DNA of 64,000 bases from Fidelibacterota bacterium (GCA_020354025.1 CP070638.1:3254598-3318597), one strand, 5' to 3'; shown: positions 53,913-63,628, counted from the first letter of the stretch. Numbers and translations are program-made. The notes: generated from the sequence alone by a model not told the origin.

Positions 53913-55297
53913 TCAGAAACAGGCTTTCCTTTGCTGCTATCCTTCTCAGTTCCCTGCTCTGGGGACAGGATATTGTAGTTGAGCCAATTCTCTTTGGAAT
54001 TCACCGGTCATCGGGGGGTATCTGGCAGGGGGACGACAAAGGTGTATCCTTCGCCGGCTGGGGTGTTCGGGGAGACTTGGAGTATGGTCGTTTGGGGCTG
54101 GACGCCGATCTGATACTCATGCGCTTTTTTGGCTTGGGAGAGATCCCCAATCGCTTTTCGCCCGAGCAGGGTTTTTCATGGAAGCAGCACGCCAGGGGTG
54201 AAGCCGATGAATTTGACACAGACTACTCCAGCATGAAAATGACCTATAAAGTGGGTGGGTTTACAGCCCTCTTAGGCAAATTTTCCCAAAACTGGGGACC
54301 AGGTCTCCATTCCCTCACCGTCTCCAATAAACCGCCCACCTATCCCCAATTTGGTTTTGACTGGCGACTCTCCGAGCGGTTGAATTTTTCATATTTTCAC
54401 GGGGAACTCTTCAGCGAACTGGAGGATACCCAGCGTAGCGGCGCTGACAGCAGCATTATTGGGACACGGGAGATCTATTACGACCGCTACATCGCGAGCC
54501 ACCGACTGGAGTGGTCTCCCGTGGACCAGCTTACTATCGGATTGATGGAGTCGGTGATATATGGAGCCAGGGGCATAGAGTCCATTTACCTGGTGCCCAT
54601 TATGTCGTTCTGGTCTGCCGAGCACTACCTTGGGGATACCGACAACGTTCAGATGAGTGCGGATCTTACCTGGCGGCCGCGTCCAGGGCTGAAGATTTAC
54701 GGCGTCTTCTTGATGGACGAATGGCGGCCGGAAGATACATTCAAAGAGACCAACCATAATTGGTTTGCCTGGCAGGGGGGGCTGGATTGGCGCACGATCC
54801 TCCAGGATGAGGACCGTCTGGTGATGGAGGCCACCTGGACAGATCATCGCATCAACCGGCACCGGTTTCCCATCAATGATTTTTCAAGCCATGGCTACAG
54901 CATAGGCCACTGGACAGGTGCTCACGCTCAGAGCCTGTTCGCATCCTATATGTTACATCAGTGGGATACACGATTCATGGTGAGTTATCTTTATGCCAAG
55001 CGGGGAGAGCTCACGTGGGATATGCTGATAGACCAGTATAATATAGTCCCCTATGAGCGTTTTTCCGGCGGCACTGAGACCATCCAGACCATAGATATCA
55101 TCGTGGCAAGACCGGTTTGGCGGAAGCTGTGGTTTGAGATCGCCGTCAGCCACATCTGGTGGGCAAACGCCGGATTCGATCCAGCCGAGCCGGAATCCGG
55201 AAACCTGGAGGATGTAGACAAGACGTCCTTCAACGTCGGGTTCTACTATAATTTTGATTTTCCCGGCTACTCGGTCACCTTCCTCCAATCCCAATGA
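53909..55297 (+). CDS. Wzi-like capsule-assembly outer-membrane barrel
   Basis: 462 residues. Signal peptide (RLSFAAILLSSLLWGQ) and long beta-rich sequence with many aromatic girdles. VGGFTALLGKFSQNWGPGLHSL, RYIASHRLEWSPVDQLTIGLMES and the C-terminal VGFYYNFDFPG follow the Bacteroidota/FCB capsule-assembly Wzi family. It probably anchors surface polysaccharide made by the glycosyltransferases on either side. Confidence 0.82.
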   Translation: MIRNRLSFAAILLSSLLWGQDIVVEPILFGIHRSSGGIWQGDDKGVSFAGWGVRGDLEYGRLGLDADLILMRFFGLGEIPNRFSPEQGFSWKQHARGEADEFDTDYSSMKMTYKVGGFTALLGKFSQNWGPGLHSLTVSNKPPTYPQFGFDWRLSERLNFSYFHGELFSELEDTQRSGADSSIIGTREIYYDRYIASHRLEWSPVDQLTIGLMESVIYGARGIESIYLVPIMSFWSAEHYLGDTDNVQMSADLTWRPRPGLKIYGVFLMDEWRPEDTFKETNHNWFAWQGGLDWRTILQDEDRLVMEATWTDHRINRHRFPINDFSSHGYSIGHWTGAHAQSLFASYMLHQWDTRFMVSYLYAKRGELTWDMLIDQYNIVPYERFSGGTETIQTIDIIVARPVWRKLWFEIAVSHIWWANAGFDPAEPESGNLEDVDKTSFNVGFYYNFDFPGYSVTFLQSQ

Positions 55298-55334
55298 CAA
55301 AAGAACGTTTTTTCACCTGTTTACTTCCTGACAG

Positions 55335-56513
55335 ATGATGGTCTTCATTTTCTGGGTCGTGGCGAGTGTTGTTGTCTTTTACCTGTTGTTCCTTCTCTGG
55401 ATGCGTCTGGGATTGGATAGGGTAAAACAATGGGGCTCCAATCCGACAATCCCTACGGTTAGCGTTGTCATTGCGGCGAGGAATGAGGAGGAGAACATTT
55501 CAGAGCTGCTGGACTCGCTGCGGCAGCAAGTCTACCCTTCCGATAGGCTTGAGATTATCGTTATTGATGATGGCAGTACGGATGGTACCGGCGACGTCCT
55601 GACCTCCTACGCAGAGCAAATGCCCAATCTGCGTTATTACCGTTTGGACAAAATCCCTTCAGGCTGGTCGCCGAAGAAGTGGGCGCTGACGCATGGCATC
55701 GGCTGTTCGACAGGAGAAGTCATCCTTACTACGGACGCTGATTGCCGCCCGGGTCCGGCGTGGATTGAAACCGTGGTCAGGCCGTTTGCGGATCCTTCGG
55801 TGGGGATGGTTACAGCCCCGGCGCCGTTGGTTGCGGATGGGAAAAGCATGTGGTGGGAAGCCCTGTTTTTGGACAGCTGTGCCTGGGACGCTTTCGGTGC
55901 CGCCGGTACCGGCCAGGGATTAGCTCTCACCTGCTCCGGGCGCAATCTGGCCTACCGCAAGCGGCTATTCGAAGAGCTGGAGGGCTTCCAAGGTGTGGAA
56001 CATTTTGTCTCGGGTGATGATGAGCTGCTCATGCAGAAGATGGTCATCGCGGGCGGCTGGCGCCTCGCCTTTGCTCTTAGTACTAAGGCTATCGTTCCCA
56101 GCCCGCCGCCGCCTACTTTCATCGCCTTTGTCCGCCAGCGCATGCGGTTCGCCTCTAAGGGGCGGCACTACTTCCGCCTGAAGACTAAGTCCAGATTCAA
56201 ATTCGTGGTGGCCCTTATCTACCTGGCCAACCTGGCCGGACTAGTTAGCCTGGTAGCAGGGCTTATTACGCTACGGACAGTCTGGCTAGCCCCGCTGGTG
56301 TTGAAGATCGCATCGGAGGGAATTCTGGTGCCACCCTACCTTCGGAAGATCCAGCGGCCGGTACGTCCCATCACATTTATCATCACCGGCTTGTTCTATC
56401 CCTTGTATGTTGTGTTTTTCGGGACGTTGGGCAGTTTTTCAACGCTTGCCTGGAAAGGGCGGCGCTATGAAGGTTCACAGGTATCAACGGTGGATAGTCA
56501 GATACAGCACTGA
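55335..56513 (+). CDS. Membrane-bound GT2 glycosyltransferase
   Basis: 392 residues. One N-terminal membrane span (VFYLLFLLWMRLGL), catalytic domain with VVIAARNEEENISELLDSLRQQ, VIDDGSTDGTGDVL, TTDADCRPGP and EHFVSGDDELLMQKM; RQRMRFASKGRHYF is the Q/RxxRW-like motif. Three C-terminal spans. Adds a sugar at the inner membrane; substrate unknown. Confidence 0.9.
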   Translation: MMVFIFWVVASVVVFYLLFLLWMRLGLDRVKQWGSNPTIPTVSVVIAARNEEENISELLDSLRQQVYPSDRLEIIVIDDGSTDGTGDVLTSYAEQMPNLRYYRLDKIPSGWSPKKWALTHGIGCSTGEVILTTDADCRPGPAWIETVVRPFADPSVGMVTAPAPLVADGKSMWWEALFLDSCAWDAFGAAGTGQGLALTCSGRNLAYRKRLFEELEGFQGVEHFVSGDDELLMQKMVIAGGWRLAFALSTKAIVPSPPPPTFIAFVRQRMRFASKGRHYFRLKTKSRFKFVVALIYLANLAGLVSLVAGLITLRTVWLAPLVLKIASEGILVPPYLRKIQRPVRPITFIITGLFYPLYVVFFGTLGSFSTLAWKGRRYEGSQVSTVDSQIQH

Positions 56514-56659
56514 TGTCCAGGTCTGCCGTATTAAATATGTGTGAAATGGAATGCACAATAGGATTTGTGTTGGCAGCACCCGATGTTTAAAGGGCGACTC
56601 TGTAAACGCGCCCCGGAGACTGGTTGTCAATAGTCCATCAAGGATAGAAGCGAGCTAAG

Positions 56660-57031
56660 ATGCTCCTGAGTGAAAGGAAAAAAACGGGGAATCGCCGAAG
56701 GGCCGAGCGATTGGCGCGGCAGCGCCCGGAAACCGCCGATTCCCTTTTAGAATATATGGAGCGGCAGGAGTCTGAGAGTGAAATATTTGAGCAGGAAGTA
56801 ACCGGCGCGGTTTGGTTGCTGCAACGAGCCTGATCGGCAGGGATCGAATCCGAGGTGCACGCGGCCGACTGCGAGTTTGCATGCAAGGCCGATACTGAGG
56901 CTATGTTCCTAGCCTGCAGCCATGTGCAGGTGGGACAGATGAAATGCACCCTGGGCTTCAAGCGGGAGCAGATGGAGGAGGGCTTGCAGGTCTTCCCTAA
57001 CAAACGAATGCCTATTTGGGAAGGGCGATAG
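56660..57031 (+). pseudogene. Reading frame with an internal TGA before the sulfotransferase gene
   Basis: One frame runs from ATG 56660 to TAG 57031, only interrupted by TGA at 56831-56833. It ends six bases before the sulfotransferase GTG. Product is charged at the start (ERKKTGNRRRAERLARQRPE), then EVTGAVWLLQRA-stop-SAGIESEVHAADCEF and a Cys-containing tail (FLACSHVQVGQMKCTLGF). No family recognised. The 40 bases after the TGA show no GG-loop hairpin of SECIS type, so I read it as a disrupted gene rather than a selenoprotein. A 121-codon minus-strand frame also covers it, so it may be non-coding altogether. Confidence 0.35.
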
Positions 57032-57037
57032 TAGAAC

Positions 57038-57838
57038 GTGGATTACGCCTTCATCATTGGCGTCGCCCGATCTGGTACCAGTATTCTCGGTGAGCTGCTG
57101 GAGTCGCACCCGCGAGTATCCTACATTTTTGAAGCCCATGGAATATGGGAACTGGGTGGTATGGGACAAAATGAAAGCCATCGTCTTACCGAGGCCCACG
57201 CTGTCCCGGATGTCAGGGCGAAAATCCAGGCCTGGTTCAAACAACAAGAAAAGCCAGGCTGTTTCCTTCTGGAAAAATGCCCGCGCAATACGCTGCGGGT
57301 CCCATACCTGCGGGCCATTTTCCCCGAAGCCAAGATCATCCACATCGTCCGTGATGGCCGGGATGTGGCGTGTTCACTAGTGCCGGGGTGTGGGGGCGAT
57401 AAGTGGCAACACTTGAAACCTCCCTCCTGGCAGGAGTTGTTTTCGCAATACAGAGGTGCGGTACGCTGTGCTTTAGCTTGGAAGGAATCGGTTCAAATTG
57501 CGTTGCATGACCTGGCTGCAACATCCCATATACAAATACGGTACGAGGATTTGGTGCAGACGCCACACGAGGTAGTGGGAAATCTGCTGTCCTATCTCGA
57601 TCTCGAGGATGATCCAGCCGTTCACGATTTTTCCGACAAGATCCAGGACACAACCACGGGTCCTTATCAAGCCAAGATACAGAGCATGTGGTCCCGGGCA
57701 GATCACCGGGTAAGAATAGGCCGCTATCGTGAAAATCTCACTCCCGAAGAGCTGACAGTAATAACCCAGATGCTGGGGCCAACCCTTGAAAAATTAGGCT
57801 ATGAACTGGAGCCCGGCCCGGGATCTGGACCCGTGTAG
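57038..57838 (+). CDS. Sulfotransferase-family protein
   Basis: 266 residues, GTG start. 5'-phosphosulfate motif IIGVARSGTSILGELLESHP at the N-terminus and LEKCPRNTLRVPYLRAIFP, then the 3'-phosphate motif IIHIVRDGRDVACSLV. Transfers sulfate from PAPS, here probably to the surface polysaccharide whose synthesis genes precede it. Last gene of the plus-strand run. Confidence 0.88.
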   Translation: MDYAFIIGVARSGTSILGELLESHPRVSYIFEAHGIWELGGMGQNESHRLTEAHAVPDVRAKIQAWFKQQEKPGCFLLEKCPRNTLRVPYLRAIFPEAKIIHIVRDGRDVACSLVPGCGGDKWQHLKPPSWQELFSQYRGAVRCALAWKESVQIALHDLAATSHIQIRYEDLVQTPHEVVGNLLSYLDLEDDPAVHDFSDKIQDTTTGPYQAKIQSMWSRADHRVRIGRYRENLTPEELTVITQMLGPTLEKLGYELEPGPGSGPV

Positions 57839-57843
57839 GTAGC

Positions 57844-57864
57844 GATCGCCGCGTCTGAGCGATC
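57844..57864. terminator. Short inverted repeat between convergent genes
   Basis: GATCGC and GCGATC, nine-base loop, between the sulfotransferase and PpiD-like genes. No T-run. Confidence 0.3.
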
Positions 57865-57874
57865 CTAAAAGTGA

Positions 57875-59701
57875 TTAGTAGAAAACGTGCCGGTTATCTA
57901 TAATCCGGGCCTGCTTTTTCAGGTCGGCCAGCCAGTCGTTCCAGATTGAGTTTATCCGCCGGTTAAGCAGCTGCTCGTGTTGGCTTTCCCGGTTGTCAGC
58001 GTACTGCTCCCAGTCGGGTTCCGTCCGATCCACCAGGCGCACAATTGCTTCACCCCGCTCAAGCCTTATTACCTCACTGACCTGGCCTGGTACCAGGGTT
58101 TTAAGCAGGCCGGTCAGGAGGGGACTGCGTCCGATGCCGCTGAAGCTGCCATTGAGCCTGGCGGTAGTCCCGGCGGCATAGGTGGCTTCCGGGAAGGAAT
58201 CGGCCACGGTCGGCCATTGAATACCGGCTGCCAGCTGCTGCTGGATACTAGCCATAATGAGCGTTGCCTGTTCATTGGCTGCTTCCTGGCGGGCGGTAGG
58301 TTCCAGGGATTCGCGGACTTCCTCAAAGGATTGCACGCCTTCAGGACGAACCTCAGCCAGCCGGGCTACAAGATAGCACTGCTCGTTCTCAACGACATCG
58401 GAAACCAGGTCCACTTCCTCGGCCTCGAAGGCGAAACGCACAGCCCGGCGGAGCATCCCCACCGGGGGCGGCAGGTACTTGTCGGCGATGCGGAGCGGGG
58501 TAGAGGTTCTGCTGGCCAGGCCATGGTTTTTGAGAGCAATCTCGAAGGACGAGTCGGCGGCATCGGCGGAGAAGATATTCGCCTGGCTTCGCAAGCGGTT
58601 GTATGTCTGGGAACTGATCACGACCTTCAGGAGGATATGCCGGGCGCTTACCTTCAAGCCGTCCTCATCCTCCCTGCGATCTTCGATCTTGATCACATGG
58701 TAGCCGAACTGGGTCTTTACCGGGCTGACAATCTCTCCGACCCTGGCACTGAAAGCCGCCTCCTCGAAGGGTGTCACCATCTGCCCCTTGCCGAACCACC
58801 CCAGGTCGCCGCCGCCAGGGCCCGAACCGGGATCCTCTGAGTAGTCCAGGGCCAGTTGGGCAAAGTCCTCGCCAGCCCTGGCACGCTCGGCCAGCTGGCG
58901 GGCCGTTTCCTCAACTTCGGCAGAGTCCTCGGCCGTAGGGATCTTTTCCCAGTATACGTACTCCAGGATACGGGTTTCGGGGAGAGTGTAGCTATCCCGG
59001 TTCCGCCGATAGATAGTCTTCAGGTCATCCTCGCTGACTACAATATCATCGGCTTTGATCCTGCTGGAGGGTACGTAGATATAATCGATAGTGGCCTCAG
59101 TGTTCCGTTCGTACCAGGCCGATTTGACCTCTTCCTCAGAGGTATAGGCTATTGCCCGCACCAGATTGCTCATCTTATCACTTGGAAGGATGTTAATCAG
59201 GTAGGTCTCCACGGGAGCCCACTCGTTACCGGTGGGATTGTTCAGGGCCTGGTAGTATAGATTGGGATCGAACTCTCCCTCGGTTTGGAAAGCCTCGTGC
59301 TGCTGCAGGAATTGCGGGGGGTAGTTCTCCAGCAGGTAATAGATCTCGTCGCCGGAGACTTCGAGGCGGCGATCAGCGATCTCGTCATTCAGCAGGAACA
59401 GGTTGACCAGACTTTCCCAGGCCTGGTTTTCGGCCTGGTCGACCAGCCGGTCATTCAGCTCGCCGAACTGCTCCCGGGCTTGAGCTGTCTGTGCGGAGAT
59501 GGCCTGGCTAAGCTGATCGAGGGTGATTCGGTTTGAATTCACCACGCCGACGGCGTTGCCAGCCAGGTTGCTGCCGAATATCTGATCGATGATGTTAGCC
59601 CCGCCTACCAGTCCACCGATGGACAGGCTCAGCAGGAAAATGACGAGGAACGCCCATAAAATGAACTTCTGGCGTTCGCGGATGGAGGTCATTGTAGCCA
59701 C
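57875..59701 (-). CDS. PpiD/SurA-like membrane-anchored peptidyl-prolyl isomerase
   Basis: 608 residues from GTG 59701 (an ATG at 59692 is an alternative). One N-terminal anchor ([19 protein letters not shown]), SurA-N-like helical region, and a parvulin domain with [58 protein letters not shown] and [20 protein letters not shown] second, divergent parvulin-like or chaperone part follows (from about 345). Folds proteins in the periplasm. Stand-alone gene. Confidence 0.9.
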   Translation of the reverse strand: MATMTSIRERQKFILWAFLVIFLLSLSIGGLVGGANIIDQIFGSNLAGNAVGVVNSNRITLDQLSQAISAQTAQAREQFGELNDRLVDQAENQAWESLVNLFLLNDEIADRRLEVSGDEIYYLLENYPPQFLQQHEAFQTEGEFDPNLYYQALNNPTGNEWAPVETYLINILPSDKMSNLVRAIAYTSEEEVKSAWYERNTEATIDYIYVPSSRIKADDIVVSEDDLKTIYRRNRDSYTLPETRILEYVYWEKIPTAEDSAEVEETARQLAERARAGEDFAQLALDYSEDPGSGPGGGDLGWFGKGQMVTPFEEAAFSARVGEIVSPVKTQFGYHVIKIEDRREDEDGLKVSARHILLKVVISSQTYNRLRSQANIFSADAADSSFEIALKNHGLASRTSTPLRIADKYLPPPVGMLRRAVRFAFEAEEVDLVSDVVENEQCYLVARLAEVRPEGVQSFEEVRESLEPTARQEAANEQATLIMASIQQQLAAGIQWPTVADSFPEATYAAGTTARLNGSFSGIGRSPLLTGLLKTLVPGQVSEVIRLERGEAIVRLVDRTEPDWEQYADNRESQHEQLLNRRINSIWNDWLADLKKQARIIDNRHVFY

Positions 59702-59907
59702 AGGATCAGGACTCCAGAGTTTTTCTATCTGTTATCTGCATCAGCAGGTTGTTTAATCCAATACTCGCCAAAAGGCGCGGGAATTTACCGCCCCGTCGGG
59801 GCCAAATCAATTTAGCACTGGTAGAGATCCCCTGAAACAGGAATGCTACTACCCCCGGTCATCACCACTTCTTCTGCTACTGTCATAGTATTAAGGGCAA
59901 TAGAAAA

Positions 59908-59927
59908 GGGAAGCCTTGCAGCTTCCC
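59908..59927 (-). terminator. Factor-independent terminator for tRNA-Ala
   Basis: On the minus strand GGGAAGC-TGCAAG-GCTTCCC is followed by TTTTCTA, directly after the tRNA-Ala gene. Confidence 0.75.
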
Positions 59928-59934
59928 CTGAGCG

Positions 59935-60007
<73 letters not shown>

Positions 60008-60043
60008 GTGCAATTCAAATATCGGCCAGGACAGGCTTTTCTT

Positions 60044-60069
60044 GATTGCCCCGGCAACGCCGGGCAATC
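60044..60069. repeat. Strong GC-rich hairpin
   Basis: GATTGCCC-C-GGC and GCC-GGGCAATC pair over 11 base pairs with one bulged C and a three-base loop, between the tRNA-Ala and gamma-glutamyltransferase genes. It may terminate the latter, but no clear U-tract follows on either strand. Confidence 0.55.
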
Positions 60070-60222
60070 TTACAAAAATAACCGCCTGCGGGCAAGGTTT
60101 TGCATCGTGCTCTGGTCAGGAGGGAGCGGCGGCCTTGTGGCGGGCACAATCGAATCATGGTTGTCTCTGCCAGCCGGGAGAGATTGCCGTACTCTTGTCG
60201 TCTTCCCGGTTTACGGCGGGTA

Positions 60223-61923
60223 TCAATACCCTGCAGCGTGACCGTCCTTACGGGATTCGGAGGCGCCGTAGTAGACCTTGTTTTTTGCGTCCCACATGAT
60301 AGCCTGGTACCCGCCGAATTGGTCCATTGCCCGTTGCAGGTGGTGGCCGCGGCGGACCAGCTCGCGTCTCACTTCGTATGCGAAGCCCGACTCCAAATGT
60401 ACCTGGCCGCCATCACTCATAACGTCACCGGTGGGCTGGGAGGAACCGGAATGGATAAAACGGGGGGCATCCCCGGCTTCCTGCAGGTTCATGCCGAAGT
60501 CTATAAGATTGATTACGATCTGGGCGTGCATTTGGGGTTGGGTAGGGCCACCCATGACACCGAAGCTGATCCAGGGTTTGCCGTTTCTGGTAATAAAAGC
60601 GGGGATAATCGTGTGGAAGGGTCGTTTCCCCGGTGCGTAGCTGTTAGGGCGGCCAGGGGTGAGATCGAACAGCTCACCCCGATCCTGGAACATGAATCCC
60701 AGCCCATCAGGCACCATTCCCGAACCCATCCCCCGGAAGTTGCTCTGGATCAGGCTCACCATGTTGCCTTCTCCGTCGGCGACAGTCAGGTAGATGGTGT
60801 CGCCGCGGCGCAAGGCCTCGTTACCGGCCTCGTAGGCGTTGGCTGCGCGCTGCGGATCGATGAGCTTCCGGCGTTGGCGGGCATATTTCTTGGAAATGAG
60901 GGTCTTGACCGGCACATCCACAAAGGCCATATCGGCGTAGAAACGGGCGCGGTCTTCGAAGGCCAGTTTCTTAGCCTCAATGAAATAGTGAATGCAATCG
61001 GCGCTGCCATAGCCCATGGCGGCTATGTCGTAGCCTTCCAGGATATTCAGGATCTGGAGGGCGGCAATCCCCTGGCCGTTGGGGGGCAGTTCCCAGACAT
61101 CGTAGCCACGATAGTCGGTTGAGACAGGTTCCACCCACTCGGAGGTGTGGGAAGCCAGGTCTTCGTACGAGAGGAAGCCGTCCACTTTTTTCATGAAGTC
61201 GTTAATGGTGCGGGCGATCTCCCCCTTATAGAAAATATCCCGACCTTCCCTGGCGATCAGTTCCAGGGTCTTAGCCAGATCAGGATTTTTAAACACCTCA
61301 CCTTTCCCGGGGGTGCGGCCACCGGGCATGTAGGTCTCTCTGAAGTTTGGATAATCTTTATACCTCCTGGCAGAGTTTGCCAGGTAATAGGCGATCAGCT
61401 CCGAGACAGGGAAGCCCTCCCGGGCATAGGTAATGGCAGGCTGGAGGACCAGCTCCATGGCGAGGCGGCCAAAGCGGCCATGCAGCTCAAACCAGCCGTC
61501 GACTGCGCCGGGAACGCTGACCGGAAGGGGGCCATAGCTGGGGACTTTACTCAGCCCCAGTTCCATGAAATGCTCAAGGGTCAATGACTTCGGCGATCGG
61601 CCGCTGGCATTAAGGCCGTAGAGCTTCTTCGTCCCGCTATCCCACACGATGGCGAACAGATCCCCACCGATGCCACAGCCGGTAGGTTCCATCAAGCCCA
61701 AGGCCGCGTTGGCCGCTATGGCCGCGTCGATGGCGTTACCTCCCTGTTTCAAGATGTCCAAGGCGATCTGGGTGGCCAGGGGGTGGCTTGTGGCTGCTAT
61801 CCCATGCTGGGCAATTACCTCGGAGCGGGTGGCGAAGGAGCGGCCGGTGATCCGGTCCTGACCCGGGAGCAATGGCGGCAAAGCCAGGTGTAAAAGCAAG
61901 AGTATGGTGGTTAACTGCCTCAT
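60223..61923 (-). CDS. ggt: Gamma-glutamyltransferase
   Basis: 566 residues with signal peptide (LTTILLLLHLALPPLLPGQ). Autoprocessing precursor: the large-subunit core (HPLATQIALDILKQGGNAIDAA, GLMEPTGCGIGGDLFAIVWD) and the catalytic Thr in RGDTIYLTVADGEGN (about 380), with GSGMVPDGLGFMFQDRGELF and the C-terminal SHIP-like PWISFGVMGGPTQPQMHAQ region of the small subunit. Cleaves gamma-glutamyl bonds of glutathione in the periplasm. GAGAGGGA precedes the ATG. Divergent from the selenoprotein gene. Confidence 0.96.
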   Translation of the reverse strand: MRQLTTILLLLHLALPPLLPGQDRITGRSFATRSEVIAQHGIAATSHPLATQIALDILKQGGNAIDAAIAANAALGLMEPTGCGIGGDLFAIVWDSGTKKLYGLNASGRSPKSLTLEHFMELGLSKVPSYGPLPVSVPGAVDGWFELHGRFGRLAMELVLQPAITYAREGFPVSELIAYYLANSARRYKDYPNFRETYMPGGRTPGKGEVFKNPDLAKTLELIAREGRDIFYKGEIARTINDFMKKVDGFLSYEDLASHTSEWVEPVSTDYRGYDVWELPPNGQGIAALQILNILEGYDIAAMGYGSADCIHYFIEAKKLAFEDRARFYADMAFVDVPVKTLISKKYARQRRKLIDPQRAANAYEAGNEALRRGDTIYLTVADGEGNMVSLIQSNFRGMGSGMVPDGLGFMFQDRGELFDLTPGRPNSYAPGKRPFHTIIPAFITRNGKPWISFGVMGGPTQPQMHAQIVINLIDFGMNLQEAGDAPRFIHSGSSQPTGDVMSDGGQVHLESGFAYEVRRELVRRGHHLQRAMDQFGGYQAIMWDAKNKVYYGASESRKDGHAAGY

Positions 61924-62143
61924 GTTCCCTCTCTTATGCTGGTTTTAATCTGGAGAATTACGCTGCTACCATTTCACCCGCAACACATGCTTCAAGTGGG
62001 AAAAAGATCGATGTTGCGAGTCTGCGCACAGGGTCCTAATCGAGAATAGTCTCCCGAATAACACTGCCGATCACCGAGTGAGAACGATATCTCATTGCAC
62101 CCAGCTTGACTTTATCCGGGACTGACGGCTAAGTTAATGCATC

Positions 62144-63337
62144 ATGATCAGAGAAGTATACCTGTTCCGGCTCGTTCCAGTTCTAGCCACCGGCCTGCTC
62201 CTGTGGAGTTGCGGTGGTACCGCTTCAGAAGCTACCGTTATTAAAGTCGTGGCTACGGGGAACGTGCTGGGCGAGATCGAGCCCTGCGGGTGAAAGAGCG
62301 GACGTCTGGGCGGTCTGGCCCGGAAAGCTACTATCGTCAAAGGCCTGATAGCGGAACCACATCCCGTCCTGGTAGTTGATGGGGGAGACCTCTTTTTCTC
62401 CAAGCCCCGGCTGGAGGGAAAGGCCCTGGCTGGAGCGAAGATCAAGGCCAGTACCCTGGTTGAGGGTTTTAATCGCATAGGTACCGACGCCATTACCATC
62501 GGTGAGAATGACCTGGCCGCCGGCCTGCCGTTCCTGAAAGCGCTGGCAGATTCGGCCCATTTCCCATTCATCTCCGCCACCCTGGCAGACCCTTCCGGTG
62601 ACCTGATTTTTACGCCTTACGCAGTGGTAAATAAGGGCGACTTCAAAGTTGGCCTGGTGGGGGCCTCGTCCGAGATAGCCGCGGGTGATGGTTACGGTTC
62701 CAAAGAGCTGCTGCCGGCGCTTAAGGCGGTGGTAGAGGAGGTACATTCCCTGGCCGATATTGTGATCCTGCTGTTTCACGGCACGGATCGTGATAAGGAG
62801 GTCATCCAGGCCTCGGGGCTACCAATTGACTTGATCCTTCAAAGTCACGTGAGGCGCTACAATCCTGATTTCGGGCCGGGGGCAATTCTCAGCTCTACGC
62901 TGGGGAGCCAGGGTAAATACTTGCACGTAATCACCATGACTGTTGGTTCACCGGATAAACCGCTAGTTGACCTTACTGCCAGCCACAGAACCCTCAGCTT
63001 CGTGGAGAAAAGTCTTAAGCGCCTAAGGAGAAACCAACCGAAAGATACCCCTCTGGAGGAACTGTATACGGATAGTCCCAATATCCTGAAGCGTATTGAG
63101 GATCTGCGGGAACGAGAAGCCAAGGCCCAGAAAACCATCGCGGGGGCGGTGAACACTGTAGAGAGCGAACGGATTACGCTCGGCAGTTCGGTCAAGGATG
63201 ACCAGGACCTCCTGTCGCTGGTGAATGCCGCTAAGCGGGCGATCGAGGGACTCGCCAGCCCCGCTGTTGTCCAGGCGGGTGAATCCACATCCTGGGTTCC
63301 TATTCAAGGCAGCCAGGAAAATCAGGATGGGTCTTGA
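62144..63337 (+). CDS. UshA-like selenoprotein (metallophosphatase-fold lipoprotein), Sec encoded by in-frame TGA
   Basis: 397 residues, with TGA at 62291-62293 read as Sec50. Both sides are in one frame: before it a lipoprotein signal (GLLLWSC) and VVATGNVLGEIEPCG, after it KSGRLGGLARKA, LVVDGGDLFFSK, GEND, GLPFLKALADSAHFPFISATLAD, KVGLVGASSE and a coiled-coil tail. In cysteine homologues the site reads E-P-C-G-C, so Sec takes the place of the second Cys. The UshA/5'-nucleotidase N-terminal fold is recognisable, but the usual DxH and GNH metal ligands are changed (TGNVLG, GEND), so phosphoesterase activity is doubtful and a redox or thiol/selenol role more likely. The SECIS follows the UGA. 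Confidence 0.92.
62306..62323 (+). promoter_or_regulatory. Bacterial SECIS element
   Basis: CTGGGC (62306-62311) and GCCCGG (62318-62323) form a six-base-pair stem (one G-U) around the loop GGTCTG. The loop begins 18 bases after the UGA, the same distance and nearly the same GGUCU loop as in E. coli fdhF. This is the SelB-binding signature that makes UGA a Sec codon. Confidence 0.9.
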
Positions 63338-63418
63338 CCGGGCTTTTATCATGGGTGTAGATTTAATATATTCCGGCAGTCCTGGAGGCCCGACGAAGTC
63401 AGGGTGGAGGGGCTGATT

Positions 63419-63491
63419 GCGAGAGTAGCTCAGTTGGTAGAGCCCCACGTTGCCAACGTGGTTGTCGCGGGTTCGAGTCCCGTCTCTCGCT
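63419..63491 (+). tRNA. tRNA-Gly(GCC)
   Basis: Acceptor GCGAGAG/CTCTCGC, D-arm AGCTCAGTTGGTAGAGC, anticodon stem CCACG/CGTGG around TTGCCAA with anticodon GCC at 63452-63454, T-arm GCGGGTTCGAGTCCCGT. First of three tRNAs in tandem. Confidence 0.97.
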
Positions 63492-63554
63492 CGAAGGAAG
63501 ACCTCCATAATTGGGGGTTTTTCTATTAAAGGGGATGTAACTTCAGGTAAGCAG

Positions 63555-63628
63555 GGCGACGTACCCAAGCGGTCCAAGGGGGCGGTCTGCAAAACCGCTA
63601 TTCACCGGTTCGAATCCGGTCGTCGCCT
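63555..63628 (+). tRNA. tRNA-Cys(GCA)
   Basis: Acceptor GGCGACG/CGTCGCC, anticodon loop CTGCAAA flanked by GCGGT/ACCGC, anticodon GCA at 63589-63591, T-arm ACCGGTTCGAATCCGGT. Confidence 0.96.

Noticed and set aside
56838..56852. GGGATCGAATCC resembling a tRNA T-arm
   Set aside because: The loop lacks the T-T-C start and no other tRNA arms are present.
56831..56860. SECIS after the TGA at 56831
   Set aside because: Only a three-base-loop hairpin (GGAT-CGA-ATCC) is present, without a GG-U loop at the right distance.
56638..57003. 121-codon minus-strand frame
   Set aside because: Ser/Cys/Arg-rich shadow-like composition, no ribosome site, no domain.
62225..62779. Minus-strand 184-codon frame over the selenoprotein gene
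   Set aside because: The plus strand codes a recognisable UshA-like protein through the TGA; the minus frame has no known motif.
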